Of a DNA stretch of 64,000 nt, positions 17,823-28,075 are shown piece after piece; position 1 is the first letter of the stretch; each line of letters starts with the position of its first letter. The notes under the pieces were generated by a model. The model did not search any database. It saw only the letters and a program-made list of their open reading frames with translations, and was not told the DNA's origin. Position numbers and translations under genes: made by a program. Source of the stretch: CAWDMC01 sp963803295 (GTDB lineage Bacteria; Acidobacteriota; Terriglobia; UBA7540); assembly GCA_963803295.1 (NCBI GenBank), contig CAWDMC010000020.1:34170-98169 (forward strand), read 5' to 3'.

Positions 17823-19982
17823 ATGGGCAAGCACAGGGAACGTTTTGATCGGAGGCAGTTTCTCAGGACCGGTGGGATCGGCTTGGCGGGAGCCACTTGT
17901 CCGCCGCTGTTCGCGAGACCGGTGAAGAGTCCTGGGTTTTCTTCGTCGCCGCAGTCCACCTCGCCTTCCTGGGAAGAGCAGATGAAACTGCGACGCGTCC
18001 AACCGGTTCGCAGCATAGTGGACGGGGTACCTGTCTACAGTTTCGGCGACACGTTCATCTACGGGACAAGCCCGAGTCTGATTTCTACCAAATCGCTTCA
18101 GGAAGGCAACGACGCCGAGATGCGCAAGATTCGGCCAAAGAAGTCCTGGGAGATCACCGCTAATACTTTTGGAGCCACTTCGCCGCGTGTGCCTCGCACC
18201 GAATTGTATGATGATCAACCCTTTCTCGGAGTAAACCTTATTGACGGCGACCGGGAAACCTGCTGGATGAGCCGAGGCCAAAACCAACCTGACGTCGAAC
18301 CGGTCTGGATACGGCTTGATTTGCCGAAAGAAGCAAAGATCAGAAGTATCGTTCTTATGCCCCGTGCGGATGGTCAAGGCCTGCCGGAGCACTTGGTGGT
18401 GGAAGTCAGTCGGGATGCGTGGCACTGGGAGAGCGTATTCGAAGGCAGCCCTGAAACGATACCGCAGGGTACACGCGGCCGCACGGTCTCCTTCGACGGC
18501 CGCCCCGTAAAACAGGTCAGGCTCACAGCAATGAAGTGCCGGGAGGTGGCTGTACCGGATCAGTACGGCGAGAAGACCTGGACCTTCAGTTTCTGCTTCT
18601 CGCTGGCCGGGGTCGAGATCCTGGACGGAAGCGGGGACAACCTGGCCTTGGTCTCACGCGGCGCCGGAGTCACGGTGTCATCCACAACACGCGGATACGG
18701 TGACGAGAAGATCCTGCACGACCAGTTGTGGCCGGTGCACTACGACCTGGGCCTTAAATGGGTCCGAGTTGCGTACTGGGACAGCGTGCTGAATTGGCTC
18801 TACGTCGAGCGCGAAAAAGGTCTGCTCAGGGTTGATCCTTTGGCCGATCAAACAATTACAGAATGCGATCGCAACGGCCTTAACGTGGTGCTGTGTCTGG
18901 CCTACGGAAACTGGCTCTATACGCCGCAGGGTAGGCGCCCGCACCCCAAGCAGATCTTCGAGACGCCCTGGGAAATGGCCCCGCCGCCGACCACGCCGCA
19001 CATGCTCGAGGGCTACAAGAACTTCGTCCGCTTCATGGTTCGGCACTTCCGGGACCGGGTGCGATATTTTGAAATATGGAATGAACCACACGGCAAGTAC
19101 GCATGGGGAAACAAGCCGAATGCCACCGAATACGCCACGCTCGTGAAGGAAATCGCTCCAATTGTCCGCCAGGAGGCGCCTCAAGCGAAGATTCTCCTTG
19201 CAGAGGTCGGCTTCCGGCCTGGGCGCGCCGGCGAGTTCCTAGAAGTCTGCCTCAAAGAAGGCGTTGCCAAGCTCGTCGATGTGATGACGACGCATCCGTA
19301 CTACGGCACTCCTCAGGGCAGTCAGGACTACCTCGAGTACCCAGAACACATACGGGCATGGAAAAGGCTTGTCGAATCGTATGGCTTTCACGGCGAATAT
19401 ATGGCGACCGAATCCGGGTGGTATGCTCCTTACCCGATTGCCGTCCACCCGTTCGGCGGTGGAAATGTCACGGAGATCGTCAAGGCTAAATACCTGGCCA
19501 AATTTATGGTCACCACTAATGCCTTTGAGATGCCAGCTTTTTGGAATGAGACGTGGCAGGACCAGTTCACCTACTGGGACGGTACCTTGATGCGCAGCAC
19601 GTTCTCCGCCGATCCGGTCTGCCCGCTGCAACCCCAGGCTGCCTACTACGTGATGCGCACCCTGGCAACCGTGCTCGAAGGGGCGCAGCCAATCAGCTCT
19701 ACCCTGGAGTTTCGAGGCCAATCCACCAACCTGGAGTCGTACCTCTTCCGCCTCCAGGACGGGAGCCGTTTGGCCGCCTGCTGGATACCAGGGGCAGGCA
19801 GTGATGATCCGCCCGACGTCCGGGCCGACGTCGTCATCCACGGGTTCACTCCTTCCAGGGCTACGGGCATCGAGGTGCTTGACGGCACGGAGCAGGAATT
19901 GAGAATCTCGGCGGAAGCCGGAGCAAGCGTTCTTAGAGGCATGTCGATAAAGGATTACCCCGTGTTGTTAAGGCTCAAGTGA
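17823..19982 (+). CDS. Tat-exported glycoside hydrolase with F5/8C-like domain
   Basis: 719 residues. The N-terminus DRRQFLRTGG is a twin-arginine signal. Residues about 130-268 resemble a discoidin/F5/8C carbohydrate-binding module (VWIRLDLPKEAKIRSIVLMP, VEVSRDAWHWESVFEG). Residues about 290-600 look like a clan-A (GH5/GH39-type) TIM barrel: E421 in FEIWNEP is the probable acid/base, and E530 in YMATESGW the probable nucleophile. A C-terminal beta domain follows. GAGGAG precedes ATG 17823 with normal spacing. The glycan substrate cannot be read from sequence. It precedes a second Oar-like receptor and a GH2 gene on the same strand. Confidence 0.8.
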   Translation: MGKHRERFDRRQFLRTGGIGLAGATCPPLFARPVKSPGFSSSPQSTSPSWEEQMKLRRVQPVRSIVDGVPVYSFGDTFIYGTSPSLISTKSLQEGNDAEMRKIRPKKSWEITANTFGATSPRVPRTELYDDQPFLGVNLIDGDRETCWMSRGQNQPDVEPVWIRLDLPKEAKIRSIVLMPRADGQGLPEHLVVEVSRDAWHWESVFEGSPETIPQGTRGRTVSFDGRPVKQVRLTAMKCREVAVPDQYGEKTWTFSFCFSLAGVEILDGSGDNLALVSRGAGVTVSSTTRGYGDEKILHDQLWPVHYDLGLKWVRVAYWDSVLNWLYVEREKGLLRVDPLADQTITECDRNGLNVVLCLAYGNWLYTPQGRRPHPKQIFETPWEMAPPPTTPHMLEGYKNFVRFMVRHFRDRVRYFEIWNEPHGKYAWGNKPNATEYATLVKEIAPIVRQEAPQAKILLAEVGFRPGRAGEFLEVCLKEGVAKLVDVMTTHPYYGTPQGSQDYLEYPEHIRAWKRLVESYGFHGEYMATESGWYAPYPIAVHPFGGGNVTEIVKAKYLAKFMVTTNAFEMPAFWNETWQDQFTYWDGTLMRSTFSADPVCPLQPQAAYYVMRTLATVLEGAQPISSTLEFRGQSTNLESYLFRLQDGSRLAACWIPGAGSDDPPDVRADVVIHGFTPSRATGIEVLDGTEQELRISAEAGASVLRGMSIKDYPVLLRLK

Positions 19983-20319
19983 TCTTTCGACGCTATCGGT
20001 GTCGCGAGTGCAGGGACTCTTAAGACTCTGTGATGCTATCCCATCAACCCACAAGATGCTGATCCTGCGGCCCCTCTTGACTTTCGTTCGGCATATTGAA
20101 TGAGCTTGACTTTTCCCTTCAGTCAGACTACTAGTCCATCCCGGGAGACACACCCAGCGTTGCTCGTAGATACTTACATTTTGCAGGGGCGGCGGGAAAG
20201 CGTACCCAAAGCTCAGGTGACCGGTTACTTTTCTCCTTGAAGGCTGGAAGCCAACCCCGGGGGTCGGGTGAACGACCTTGGGTCTTGCGTGTCCACACAA
20301 ACAAGAAAAGGAGACAGTC
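19983..20319. other. intergenic leader of the second receptor gene
   Basis: No gene is seen. AAGGAG, six bases before ATG 20320, closes the stretch. No clear terminator for the upstream glycosidase is visible. Confidence 0.4.
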
Positions 20320-23300
20320 ATGCTGAATGATAAGGCTGACGTTTTCAGACACGCCGTGAGGCGTCGCTGGCTCCTGGCGGCTCTTCTAGCAGCGGTACTC
20401 GTCGTGGTTGATTCGCCCGTACAGAGGGGATACGCTCAGGTAACATCCGCGACCATCATGGGGAACGTGATTGACCCCGCCGGCGCAGCGATACCCGGCG
20501 CAGGGGTCACGGTTACCAATGAGGCGACCGGAGCCGTGATCAAGACTACGTCGGGACCGGATGGGACTTACCTTGTTCCGAACCTTTCTATTGCCGGTAC
20601 TTACGCAGTGGAGGTGGGTGCGAGCGGCTTCAACACCTTTTTGCAAAAAGGGATTGTCCTCCAAGTCAATCAAAACGCTCGCATTGACGTTACCCTGAAG
20701 TTGGGTTCAACCACCCAGCGCATCGAAGTCACGGCCCAACCACCGCAAGTGGACACGGCGAGTTCGAGCCTGGGTACGGTAATCAGCCACCGCGAGGTTG
20801 AGGAATTGCCTCTGAACGGGCGCAATCCCATCCAACTGGTCACGCTGGCAGCGGGAGTCACCACCGCCACTACTCCCGCCGTTCTCGGTTGGCGCGGCGG
20901 CTCCTATTGGTCCTCGAACGGAACCCGGGGCGATGAAAACCAAGTAATGTTGAACGGTGCCACTTATGAGGGCGCCTACTTCAACAATGCTCTGAATCTT
21001 CCTTCCCCCGATGCTTTGCAGGAGTTCAAACTCATCACCAACACCTACAGCGCGGAGTACGGCAGAAACGCCGGCTCGGTGTTGAATGCAGTGGTGAAGT
21101 CGGGCACCAACCAGTTCCACGGCGATGCCTGGGATTTCTGGCGTAACAACCGTCTCAACTCGAGGAACTTCTTCCTGAACGCTCCCAACGCCAAGGTGGC
21201 CATACTGAATCAGAACCAGTTCGGCTTCACCGCGGGCGGGCCCATCATCAAGAACAAGCTGTTCATTTTCGGTGCGTACCAAGGCTTACGAATTGCCCAG
21301 CAGTCTCAGAACAGCGGTTTTGTGCCCACCTCGGACCAACTGAACGGGCTGTTCACGATGCCGGCCGGCACGGTCTTGACAAACCCCGCCACCAGCCAGC
21401 CGTTCCCGACAAATGCAGCCGGCCAATACGTGATTGACCCCACGACCTTCAATCCGGTGGCGCTGAAAATCCTCTCGATGTGGATACCTGCGCCCACCGA
21501 CCCGACTACCGGACGATACACCAGTCTGGCCTCCGCCCCGACCAAGAACAATCAGTTTTTGATCAAGGGCGACTACAACTTTTCGGATACCAACAAGCTA
21601 AACTTCACCTGGATGCGAGATCGCACCCAGTCCACCAGTCCGTACTTTGGCGGAACTGTCCCGACCTACAACACGGAAACTCCTTACACTCACATTGCTC
21701 TCTACACCCTAAACGACACCGAGACGTTCCGTCCTAACCTGCTTAACGAATTCCGGGCATCCTACTCTCGTTTGCTGGATGTCCTGGGGTGCGGCAAGCA
21801 GTTCTACGCCAATGCGCTCGGGATCAATTCGTACATCCCGGATGGAGCCCCCGAAAATCCCGATTTTGGTGTTTCGGGATATTTCAGCTTGTCGTCCATC
21901 GGCCTCTGCAACCTCAGCGAAGGCACGCCGACCCGTGAAATCAACGACACGGTAAGCTGGATCAAGGGCAACCACCAGCTCAAGTTTGGCGGAAGCTGGT
22001 TCAAGAATACCAACGTGATTTTCGCAGCATACCTGGCTGAAGGCAATTTCGCCTTCGACGGCAGCTTCACTGGCAATGCGCTGGCGGACTTCATGTTGGG
22101 CAAGGTGTCTCTGTATCAGCGCCAGACAGAAGGCGACGGCGCTCTGATTTCGAATGAGTGGGCCGGGTTCGCCGAGGACAACTGGAAGGTGAACCGAAAG
22201 CTGACCCTCAACATCGGTCTGCGCTACTTCGTGCAACAGCCCTGGTATGCAACTGCGGGCGGGATCGCGTTTACCGCCCGCAAGGCGGATGGACAGTGGG
22301 ATCCAGGATTCAAGACTGCCAGGTTTGCCAACGCTCCTCCGGACGTCCTGTACCCTGACGATATTGGACCCAAAGGGAAAATACCTCGTGGTATGTACCC
22401 CACACCCTGGAACATGTGGGAGCCGCGAATTGGGTTTGCTTGGGACCCCACGGGTAACGGCAAAACATCGATTCGCGCCTCCTACGGGATCTTTCACGAT
22501 ATCGTGGTGGTCGACGCGATCGCTCAGGCCGGTTCCGTTCAACCCTTCGTATACCGCGAAAAGTTCCCATTCCCGGCCGGCGGCTTGTCGGATCCGTATC
22601 TCGGCCACCCGAATCCCTGGCCCTATCGCGCGTACCAGTCTTCGAACCCACAGTTCTACCTTCCGGCCACGGCTGCTGCACTAGATGGGAATACGGTAAA
22701 CCCGTTTATCCAAGGTTGGACGCTCGACATCCAACGCCAGCTTACCGATAACTGGATGGTGGAAGCATCCTACGCCGGCAAGGTTGCCAACCACCTGATC
22801 GTCGACATGGATGCCAATGGGGCGAAGTACATTCCCGGAACCGACGCTGCTGGCAACCCCCTCTCCAGCTTGGCGAATGTCGACCAACGTCGGCCCTTCT
22901 TCAACGACGGGTGGTCGACCATCAGCAACGTCGGCTCATGGGGCAACGCGAGTTACCACGGTCTGGAGTTGAGCACCCAATACCGTCCTCGTCACGGGCT
23001 GTCCTTCCAGGCAGGCTACACGTGGTCGCACGGCCTGGACACGAACAGCAATTACAACGTGGGCGCCTCGTTCGGGGCTCAGGACCCCTACTGTATGGCC
23101 TGCGAAAAAGGCAACTCGGATAATGATCGCCGGCACGTGTTCGTCGGGTCTTTTGTGTATGACATACCAACCCCGTTTGTGGGGAAGCAAGGCGGAGGAC
23201 ACATGATGGCCCGGAACCTTCTGGGCAAGTGGGAACTTTCCGGCATCATCCGGAGCGTCAGCGGCGGTCCCTTCACCTGCAAAGCGGGAGCCAGCCGATC

Positions 23301-23676
23301 CCTTAGTGGCGAGGGCCAGGATCGCTGTGACTTCAGTGGCAGTTGGCGGCTGCCGGGAGGCCGTTCCCACGGTCAACAAGTGGCGCAGTGGTTCAACACA
23401 GCGGCGGTGGTCGAGAATCCGATTGGCACCCAGGGGACATCAGGGCGGAACATGATTTACGGGCCCGGCTATAAGAACGCCGATCTCGCGGTGTTGAGGA
23501 ACTTCCTGTTCGGCGAACGCTACGGCCGACTTCAGTTTCGTGCCGAGTTCTTTAACGCTTTCAACTTCGTCAACTTCAACAATCCCAATGCAACCTTCAC
23601 TTCTGGCAGTTTCGGCAGGATTAGCAGCGCAGGAAGTCCGCGTCTGATCCAGCTGGGTCTGAAGTATGAATGGTAG
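20320..23676 (+). CDS. Oar-like TonB-dependent receptor (second copy)
   Basis: 1118 residues: N-terminal signal (LLAALLAAVLVVV, cleavage near GYAQ), carboxypeptidase-regulatory-like domain (about 38-120: GNVIDPAGAAIPGAGVTVTN, then GTYLVPNLSIAGTYAVEV), plug-like region (EELPLNGRNPIQLVTLAAG, NTYSAEYGRNAGSVLNAVVK) and a beta-barrel ending in Trp (GLKYEW). The LPLNGRN box is typical of this acidobacterial family. AAGGAG supports ATG 20320 over the longer frame. It differs strongly in sequence from the 12449 receptor, so it is not a recent duplicate. A GH2 glycosidase gene follows in the same direction. Confidence 0.9.
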   Translation: MLNDKADVFRHAVRRRWLLAALLAAVLVVVDSPVQRGYAQVTSATIMGNVIDPAGAAIPGAGVTVTNEATGAVIKTTSGPDGTYLVPNLSIAGTYAVEVGASGFNTFLQKGIVLQVNQNARIDVTLKLGSTTQRIEVTAQPPQVDTASSSLGTVISHREVEELPLNGRNPIQLVTLAAGVTTATTPAVLGWRGGSYWSSNGTRGDENQVMLNGATYEGAYFNNALNLPSPDALQEFKLITNTYSAEYGRNAGSVLNAVVKSGTNQFHGDAWDFWRNNRLNSRNFFLNAPNAKVAILNQNQFGFTAGGPIIKNKLFIFGAYQGLRIAQQSQNSGFVPTSDQLNGLFTMPAGTVLTNPATSQPFPTNAAGQYVIDPTTFNPVALKILSMWIPAPTDPTTGRYTSLASAPTKNNQFLIKGDYNFSDTNKLNFTWMRDRTQSTSPYFGGTVPTYNTETPYTHIALYTLNDTETFRPNLLNEFRASYSRLLDVLGCGKQFYANALGINSYIPDGAPENPDFGVSGYFSLSSIGLCNLSEGTPTREINDTVSWIKGNHQLKFGGSWFKNTNVIFAAYLAEGNFAFDGSFTGNALADFMLGKVSLYQRQTEGDGALISNEWAGFAEDNWKVNRKLTLNIGLRYFVQQPWYATAGGIAFTARKADGQWDPGFKTARFANAPPDVLYPDDIGPKGKIPRGMYPTPWNMWEPRIGFAWDPTGNGKTSIRASYGIFHDIVVVDAIAQAGSVQPFVYREKFPFPAGGLSDPYLGHPNPWPYRAYQSSNPQFYLPATAAALDGNTVNPFIQGWTLDIQRQLTDNWMVEASYAGKVANHLIVDMDANGAKYIPGTDAAGNPLSSLANVDQRRPFFNDGWSTISNVGSWGNASYHGLELSTQYRPRHGLSFQAGYTWSHGLDTNSNYNVGASFGAQDPYCMACEKGNSDNDRRHVFVGSFVYDIPTPFVGKQGGGHMMARNLLGKWELSGIIRSVSGGPFTCKAGASRSLSGEGQDRCDFSGSWRLPGGRSHGQQVAQWFNTAAVVENPIGTQGTSGRNMIYGPGYKNADLAVLRNFLFGERYGRLQFRAEFFNAFNFVNFNNPNATFTSGSFGRISSAGSPRLIQLGLKYEW

Positions 23677-23684
23677 ATCGGTTG

Positions 23685-23720
23685 CCGGCGCGGGGCTCCC
23701 TTGAAGGGGAGTTGCGCCGG
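23685..23720 (+). terminator. strong GC hairpin after the second receptor gene
   Basis: CCGGCGC (23685-23691) pairs with GCGCCGG (23714-23720), and CTCCC inside pairs with GGGAG, around a TTGAA loop. It lies eight bases past the receptor stop. There is no U-tract, so it may act as an mRNA-stabilising or rho-assisted structure rather than an intrinsic terminator. Confidence 0.5.
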
Positions 23721-23894
23721 TCCCTCGAATCGAACGCTATCGGAGCGGCGGTCCCATAAGCGTTGCCGCCATTTACGGACAGTCCGTCACCGAGATCCCT
23801 AAGTTCTCCAAACGCCTCGTGTGCTGGCCTGGACTTCGTTTAATCACCCTCACTTGCATGTCTGCAAGACCACCTGTGCGCTTCCGGAGGAGCC

Positions 23895-26800
23895 GTGGAT
23901 CGTCGCCGATTCTTCAAGGATCTAAGCCAGTATAGCGTAGGTACAGGGATCGCAGGCCGTCTGCTCGATGGCCCCGCCGCCCTTGGATCGGACCGCAAGA
24001 AGACAGGCGGCGGGGCGCTGTACTCGCCGGTGTTCTCCCTGGCCGGCGAATGGATGCTGGCGACGGATCCGCAAAACGTCGGCCGCGGCCAGGAGTGGTT
24101 CCGTCGGCCGGCGGTGGCAACCAAACCAGCACGGGTTCCGGGGATCGTCCAGCAAGCATTCCCAGGGTATTGGGGCGTCGCTTGGTACTGGCGCGAGTTT
24201 ACACCCGTCGCCAACCCATACCAGCAGGGTCGTTATCTCCTGAAGTTTGGCGCGGTGGACTACCTCGCGGACGTCTGGCTGAATGGCGCCCATCTGGGCG
24301 GGCACGAAGGCGGGGACACGCCGTTCGTGCTCGATGCCAGTAACAGCATCCGACCGGGCGCAAGCAATCTGATCGCGGTTCGCGTGCTGGTTCCGGGCGA
24401 TAAGCCAATCGACGGTTTCGTTCTCGATGAGACGCCTCACCGCAACAAGCGGGTCGATTTTATGCCGGGGAGTGAGTATGACATCGGCGGCATCACCGAG
24501 CCAGTAGATCTCATCCTCACGCCGTCGGTGCGGATTGACGATCTTTATCTTCGGCCCGACTGGAAGACGGGTAAGATCGGCGTACGAACAAGCGTCAACT
24601 ACGCCTCGGGAAAGGCCGCTGGCGGCCGTCTTCATCTTGAAATCGCCATCGCTCCGAGCGGGCAGACGGTATCTGGCAGGACACTCGAACACCACTTGGA
24701 TCGAGACCACAGCGTCGCCGAGGCAGAACTGCAAGTGGAGGATCACCACCTGTGGGATTTGGGTGAACCTTTCCTTTATCGCGTTAGCGCTCGGGTCGAA
24801 GTCCCGGGCGAGGATGGTTTTCACGAGGTCTCGGCGCGCTGCGGATTCCGTGATTTCCGGGTTACAGACGGCTATTTTCGGTTGAATGGCAAGCGTCTCT
24901 TCCTGCGTAGCACGCACACCGGCAACCACTGTCCCTGGAGCCAGGTGTGCCCTCCCCCGGGGTATCCGGACCTGCTCCGCCAGGATCTGGTTCACGCGAA
25001 GTCGGTGGGGTACAACTGTATTCGCGCCATATCGGGTCTGCTGCACCCTTATCAGATCGATCGATGCGACGAACTGGGGCTGTTGGTGTACGAAGAATCC
25101 TACGCGGCCTGGCTGCTGCACGACTCGCCTAAAATGAAAGAGCGTTTCGAGTTCTCTGTTCGCGAGATGATCCTGCGCGACCGCAACCATCCCTCGGTCG
25201 GGATGTGGGGAATGCTGAACGAGACCTTTGACAGTCCTACCTTCCGCGAGGCGGTCTCCGCCTTGCCCTTCGTACGGTCGCTCGATTCTACGCGCCTGGT
25301 GCTGCTCTCCAGTGGCCGGTGGGACGGCCAGATGGGCATTGGATCGGTCAGCAATCCCGGCAGCTCGGGATGGGAAGAGGTCTGGGCCAAGGAGGCTCCG
25401 GGAGCCGGGACGTCGCCGGTACACGGTGAGAAGAAGGTGCAATGGTCGGACGACGTAGGCGCCTTTGACGACAGCCTGGGCGACGTTCACTTCTACCCCG
25501 AGGATCCACAATCCGACGATGTCAACAACCTGCTTCGCAACGTGGACCGGGATGCAAAACCCGTCTTTGTCTCAGAGACCGGCATCGGAAGCTTGTTTAA
25601 CTGCATCCACGAAATGCGCTACTACGAACAAGCCCGAATCCCTGCTGACGCGGAAGACTACAGCTTGTTGAAGTCGATGTCCGACAGGCTGACGGCCGAC
25701 TGGGACCGGTGGGGCATGAACACCGTATACCCTTTCCCGGAGTGCTTATTGCGCGAAAGCCAAGTGGCGATGGCTCGCCATCGTTTGCTGGTATTCAACA
25801 ACATCCGCTCGAACCCCAAAATCTGTGGCTACAACATCACCGGAATGCTCGACCACGCTTTCACCGGTGAAGGCATTTGGCGATTCTGGCGCGATTACAA
25901 GCCGGGAGTTATGGATGCCGTCCAGGATGGCTGGGCGCCGGTGCGGTGGTGTCTGTTCGCCAATCCGACTCACACCTACGTGGGACGTCCAGTTAAGCTC
26001 GAAGCTGTACTTGCGAACGAGGATGTGCTGCATCCTGGTACTTATGCAGCGCGATTTCGCGTGTGGGGTCCCGAGGGCATCGCCTGGGACCGGCAGTCGA
26101 CCATCACGATTCCTGAGGTGAAAGCCGGTGAAGACGGGCCGCTGGCGGTCCCGGTGTTATCGGAGGACGTGATCGTTAAGGGGCCAGCCGGCACTTACAA
26201 GATCGTCCCTTACATCGAACGGGGCGCCGCACCACCTGAGACTTCCTGGGAGTTCTACCTGACGGACCCGGCCTCGCTCCCACGTTTGGACCAGCGTCTT
26301 CGACTGTGGCGGATTCCTCCCCATGTCGAGGCCTGGCTTAAGTCTCACGGGGCATCCACGGAAGGATTCGGTGGCGCTCCGCCGGACCGGCGCGAACTGA
26401 TCCTGGTGGGCGATGTCTCCGAGAAAGCAGGAATGGAGGATTGGAGAGAGCTGGCAAAACGTATGGCTCTTGGGTGTTCCGTGATTTTCCTGTCCCCCCT
26501 GGCCTTCAGGCTAGGCGACGACAGCACAGCCTGGCTGCCCTTAGCCAAAAAGGGGCGGGTCTATCGCTTTCACGACTGGCTTTATCATAAAGAGTGCGTG
26601 GCAAAGGCGCATCCGATCTTTGAGGGACTGCAGTCAAAAGCGATGTTGAATTGGTACTATTATGGCCCGATGATCCCTCACTACCTTTTCGATGGCCAAA
26701 CGACACCCGGGGACGGCGCCATAGCGGCTGCCTTTGCCACCGGTTACAACACGCCTGGTGGCTACGCCTCCGGCATTCTCACCGGCTCTTACCGGTTTGG

Positions 26801-26975
26801 TGCCGGAAGGTTTATCGTTAACACCTTCCCGATCCTTGAGAATCTCGACAGTCATCCCGCGGCTGACCGCATGTTGCTGAATCTCGTTCGCTATGCAGGC
26901 GGGGATATTGGTGGTCCAGTGGCCTCGCTGCCCGGCGACTTCGAGTCGCAATTAACAGCAATCGGGTATATGTAA
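23895..26975 (+). CDS. Tat-exported glycoside hydrolase family 2 protein
   Basis: 1026 residues from a GTG start with GGAGG just upstream. MDRRRFFKDLS is a twin-arginine signal. Residues about 45-210 form the sugar-binding jelly roll (YWREFTPV, VWLNGAHLGGHEGG), 210-325 the immunoglobulin-like domain, and about 325-600 the catalytic barrel. E443 in GMWGMLNETFD is the probable acid/base, and E561 in FVSETG the probable nucleophile. The C-terminal 400 residues form extra beta domains. GH2 members include beta-galactosidases, mannosidases and glucuronidases; the exact activity is not decidable by eye. With the preceding receptor it probably forms an uptake-and-degradation pair. Confidence 0.85.
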   Translation: MDRRRFFKDLSQYSVGTGIAGRLLDGPAALGSDRKKTGGGALYSPVFSLAGEWMLATDPQNVGRGQEWFRRPAVATKPARVPGIVQQAFPGYWGVAWYWREFTPVANPYQQGRYLLKFGAVDYLADVWLNGAHLGGHEGGDTPFVLDASNSIRPGASNLIAVRVLVPGDKPIDGFVLDETPHRNKRVDFMPGSEYDIGGITEPVDLILTPSVRIDDLYLRPDWKTGKIGVRTSVNYASGKAAGGRLHLEIAIAPSGQTVSGRTLEHHLDRDHSVAEAELQVEDHHLWDLGEPFLYRVSARVEVPGEDGFHEVSARCGFRDFRVTDGYFRLNGKRLFLRSTHTGNHCPWSQVCPPPGYPDLLRQDLVHAKSVGYNCIRAISGLLHPYQIDRCDELGLLVYEESYAAWLLHDSPKMKERFEFSVREMILRDRNHPSVGMWGMLNETFDSPTFREAVSALPFVRSLDSTRLVLLSSGRWDGQMGIGSVSNPGSSGWEEVWAKEAPGAGTSPVHGEKKVQWSDDVGAFDDSLGDVHFYPEDPQSDDVNNLLRNVDRDAKPVFVSETGIGSLFNCIHEMRYYEQARIPADAEDYSLLKSMSDRLTADWDRWGMNTVYPFPECLLRESQVAMARHRLLVFNNIRSNPKICGYNITGMLDHAFTGEGIWRFWRDYKPGVMDAVQDGWAPVRWCLFANPTHTYVGRPVKLEAVLANEDVLHPGTYAARFRVWGPEGIAWDRQSTITIPEVKAGEDGPLAVPVLSEDVIVKGPAGTYKIVPYIERGAAPPETSWEFYLTDPASLPRLDQRLRLWRIPPHVEAWLKSHGASTEGFGGAPPDRRELILVGDVSEKAGMEDWRELAKRMALGCSVIFLSPLAFRLGDDSTAWLPLAKKGRVYRFHDWLYHKECVAKAHPIFEGLQSKAMLNWYYYGPMIPHYLFDGQTTPGDGAIAAAFATGYNTPGGYASGILTGSYRFGAGRFIVNTFPILENLDSHPAADRMLLNLVRYAGGDIGGPVASLPGDFESQLTAIGYM

Positions 26976-27227
26976 AGTATCAAACGAGAACGCGTGCGTG
27001 TCAGCACCGGGATAAAAGGGCGCCGAAATCATCAGTCTGAGGGGAACCAGCGGGAGCGCCCATAAAAGCCAACTCAAGAGACCACGCTCGCGACCTCTCG
27101 GCTGGACCGAGCTATCTGTCTATGGGAACCATCGGCGGAGTGGTTCGGGGAGATGAGGGCGCGCCAAACTGTGCCGGGAGCAAGTCAGAGCGTTTCTTGC
27201 GGGCGAGCTACCAAGAAGTGCTGGCCC

Positions 27228-28061
27228 CTATTTTCCCTTGAGGTGAAGCGGGCCGACGTTGTCTTCCAATCGAAGTTCACTGCTATCGGGTTTTCGTATC
27301 TTAAACTGGGGTTCTATCACCTTGGTAGACCGGTTGAACGGCGCGGTAATCACCTTGTCGCCGTATATCTTCAACACGACGGCGTTCGGAGAGTCAACTG
27401 GAACTAAAAACTCCTTTTGAGCGTTAGCAAAGTAGTAACCAGAGCCCCAGGACAGAACGACCAAGAACACAAAAGAAAGTATAAGATCAACTACGTTGAA
27501 GCCTAGTTCCCGAGCGACCTTCTCAAGAATGCCCTCATCATCCCGCCTTGCAGCTTGCCTACCGAGAATCTCGCTAGTTAGCTCACGAATCATTTTAGGA
27601 ATGTAAATCGCTCCACCGATTGCCCATATCACTATGACCACGACAACTAGAAGTGTACCGAACGGAACGCGAAACAGATACCACGCACAGATAATTAGCA
27701 ACCCAAGGAACACCGAGCGCAGATTGCGCCCGCTGGTAATCCGCAGCTGCCCGATTTTGTCCCAAAAGAGCTGCTTAAGCTTGAGAAACCTCCTGTCAAT
27801 AAGCCCCACCAAGACAAAACCCAGCGTGACAAGAGCCAGCAAATACATTCCCCCGATCAAAGAAGACCCTAAAGCACTCATCAAAATCATGCCTAAGCCC
27901 TCGATCACACTCGTAGGATTTATAGATACGAACGCCCACGGAATGTCGAAGACAGAGCAATAACCTAACTCGTAAAGGTACGTAAGCAGGTAGGCAAGAA
28001 TCGGAAGTGCAAACAGAACAACGGTGTCGGAAAGCCGATCCCGTTTCGGGCAATCAGACAT
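27228..28061 (-). CDS. hypothetical multi-pass membrane protein
   Basis: 277 residues with about six hydrophobic segments (for example VVLFALPILAYLLTYLYELG, FGTLLVVVVIVIWAIGGAIY, LILSFVFLVVLSWGSGYYFA), followed by a soluble C-terminal beta region (VDSPNAVVLKIYGDKVI). A long loop after the fourth segment contains IRELTSEILGRQAARRDDEG. GGGGG lies upstream of ATG 28061. No family is recognised. Its base composition looks more AT-rich than its neighbours and a truncated integrase lies 15 bases away, so it was probably acquired horizontally. Confidence 0.6.
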   Translation of the reverse strand: MSDCPKRDRLSDTVVLFALPILAYLLTYLYELGYCSVFDIPWAFVSINPTSVIEGLGMILMSALGSSLIGGMYLLALVTLGFVLVGLIDRRFLKLKQLFWDKIGQLRITSGRNLRSVFLGLLIICAWYLFRVPFGTLLVVVVIVIWAIGGAIYIPKMIRELTSEILGRQAARRDDEGILEKVARELGFNVVDLILSFVFLVVLSWGSGYYFANAQKEFLVPVDSPNAVVLKIYGDKVITAPFNRSTKVIEPQFKIRKPDSSELRLEDNVGPLHLKGK

Positions 28062-28075
28062 ACAGCCCCCTATCG

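Noticed and set aside
23922..25511. 529-residue minus-strand frame
   Set aside because: It lies wholly within the GH2 gene, whose plus-strand product has catalytic residues and a Tat signal; the antisense frame reflects GC-rich codon use.
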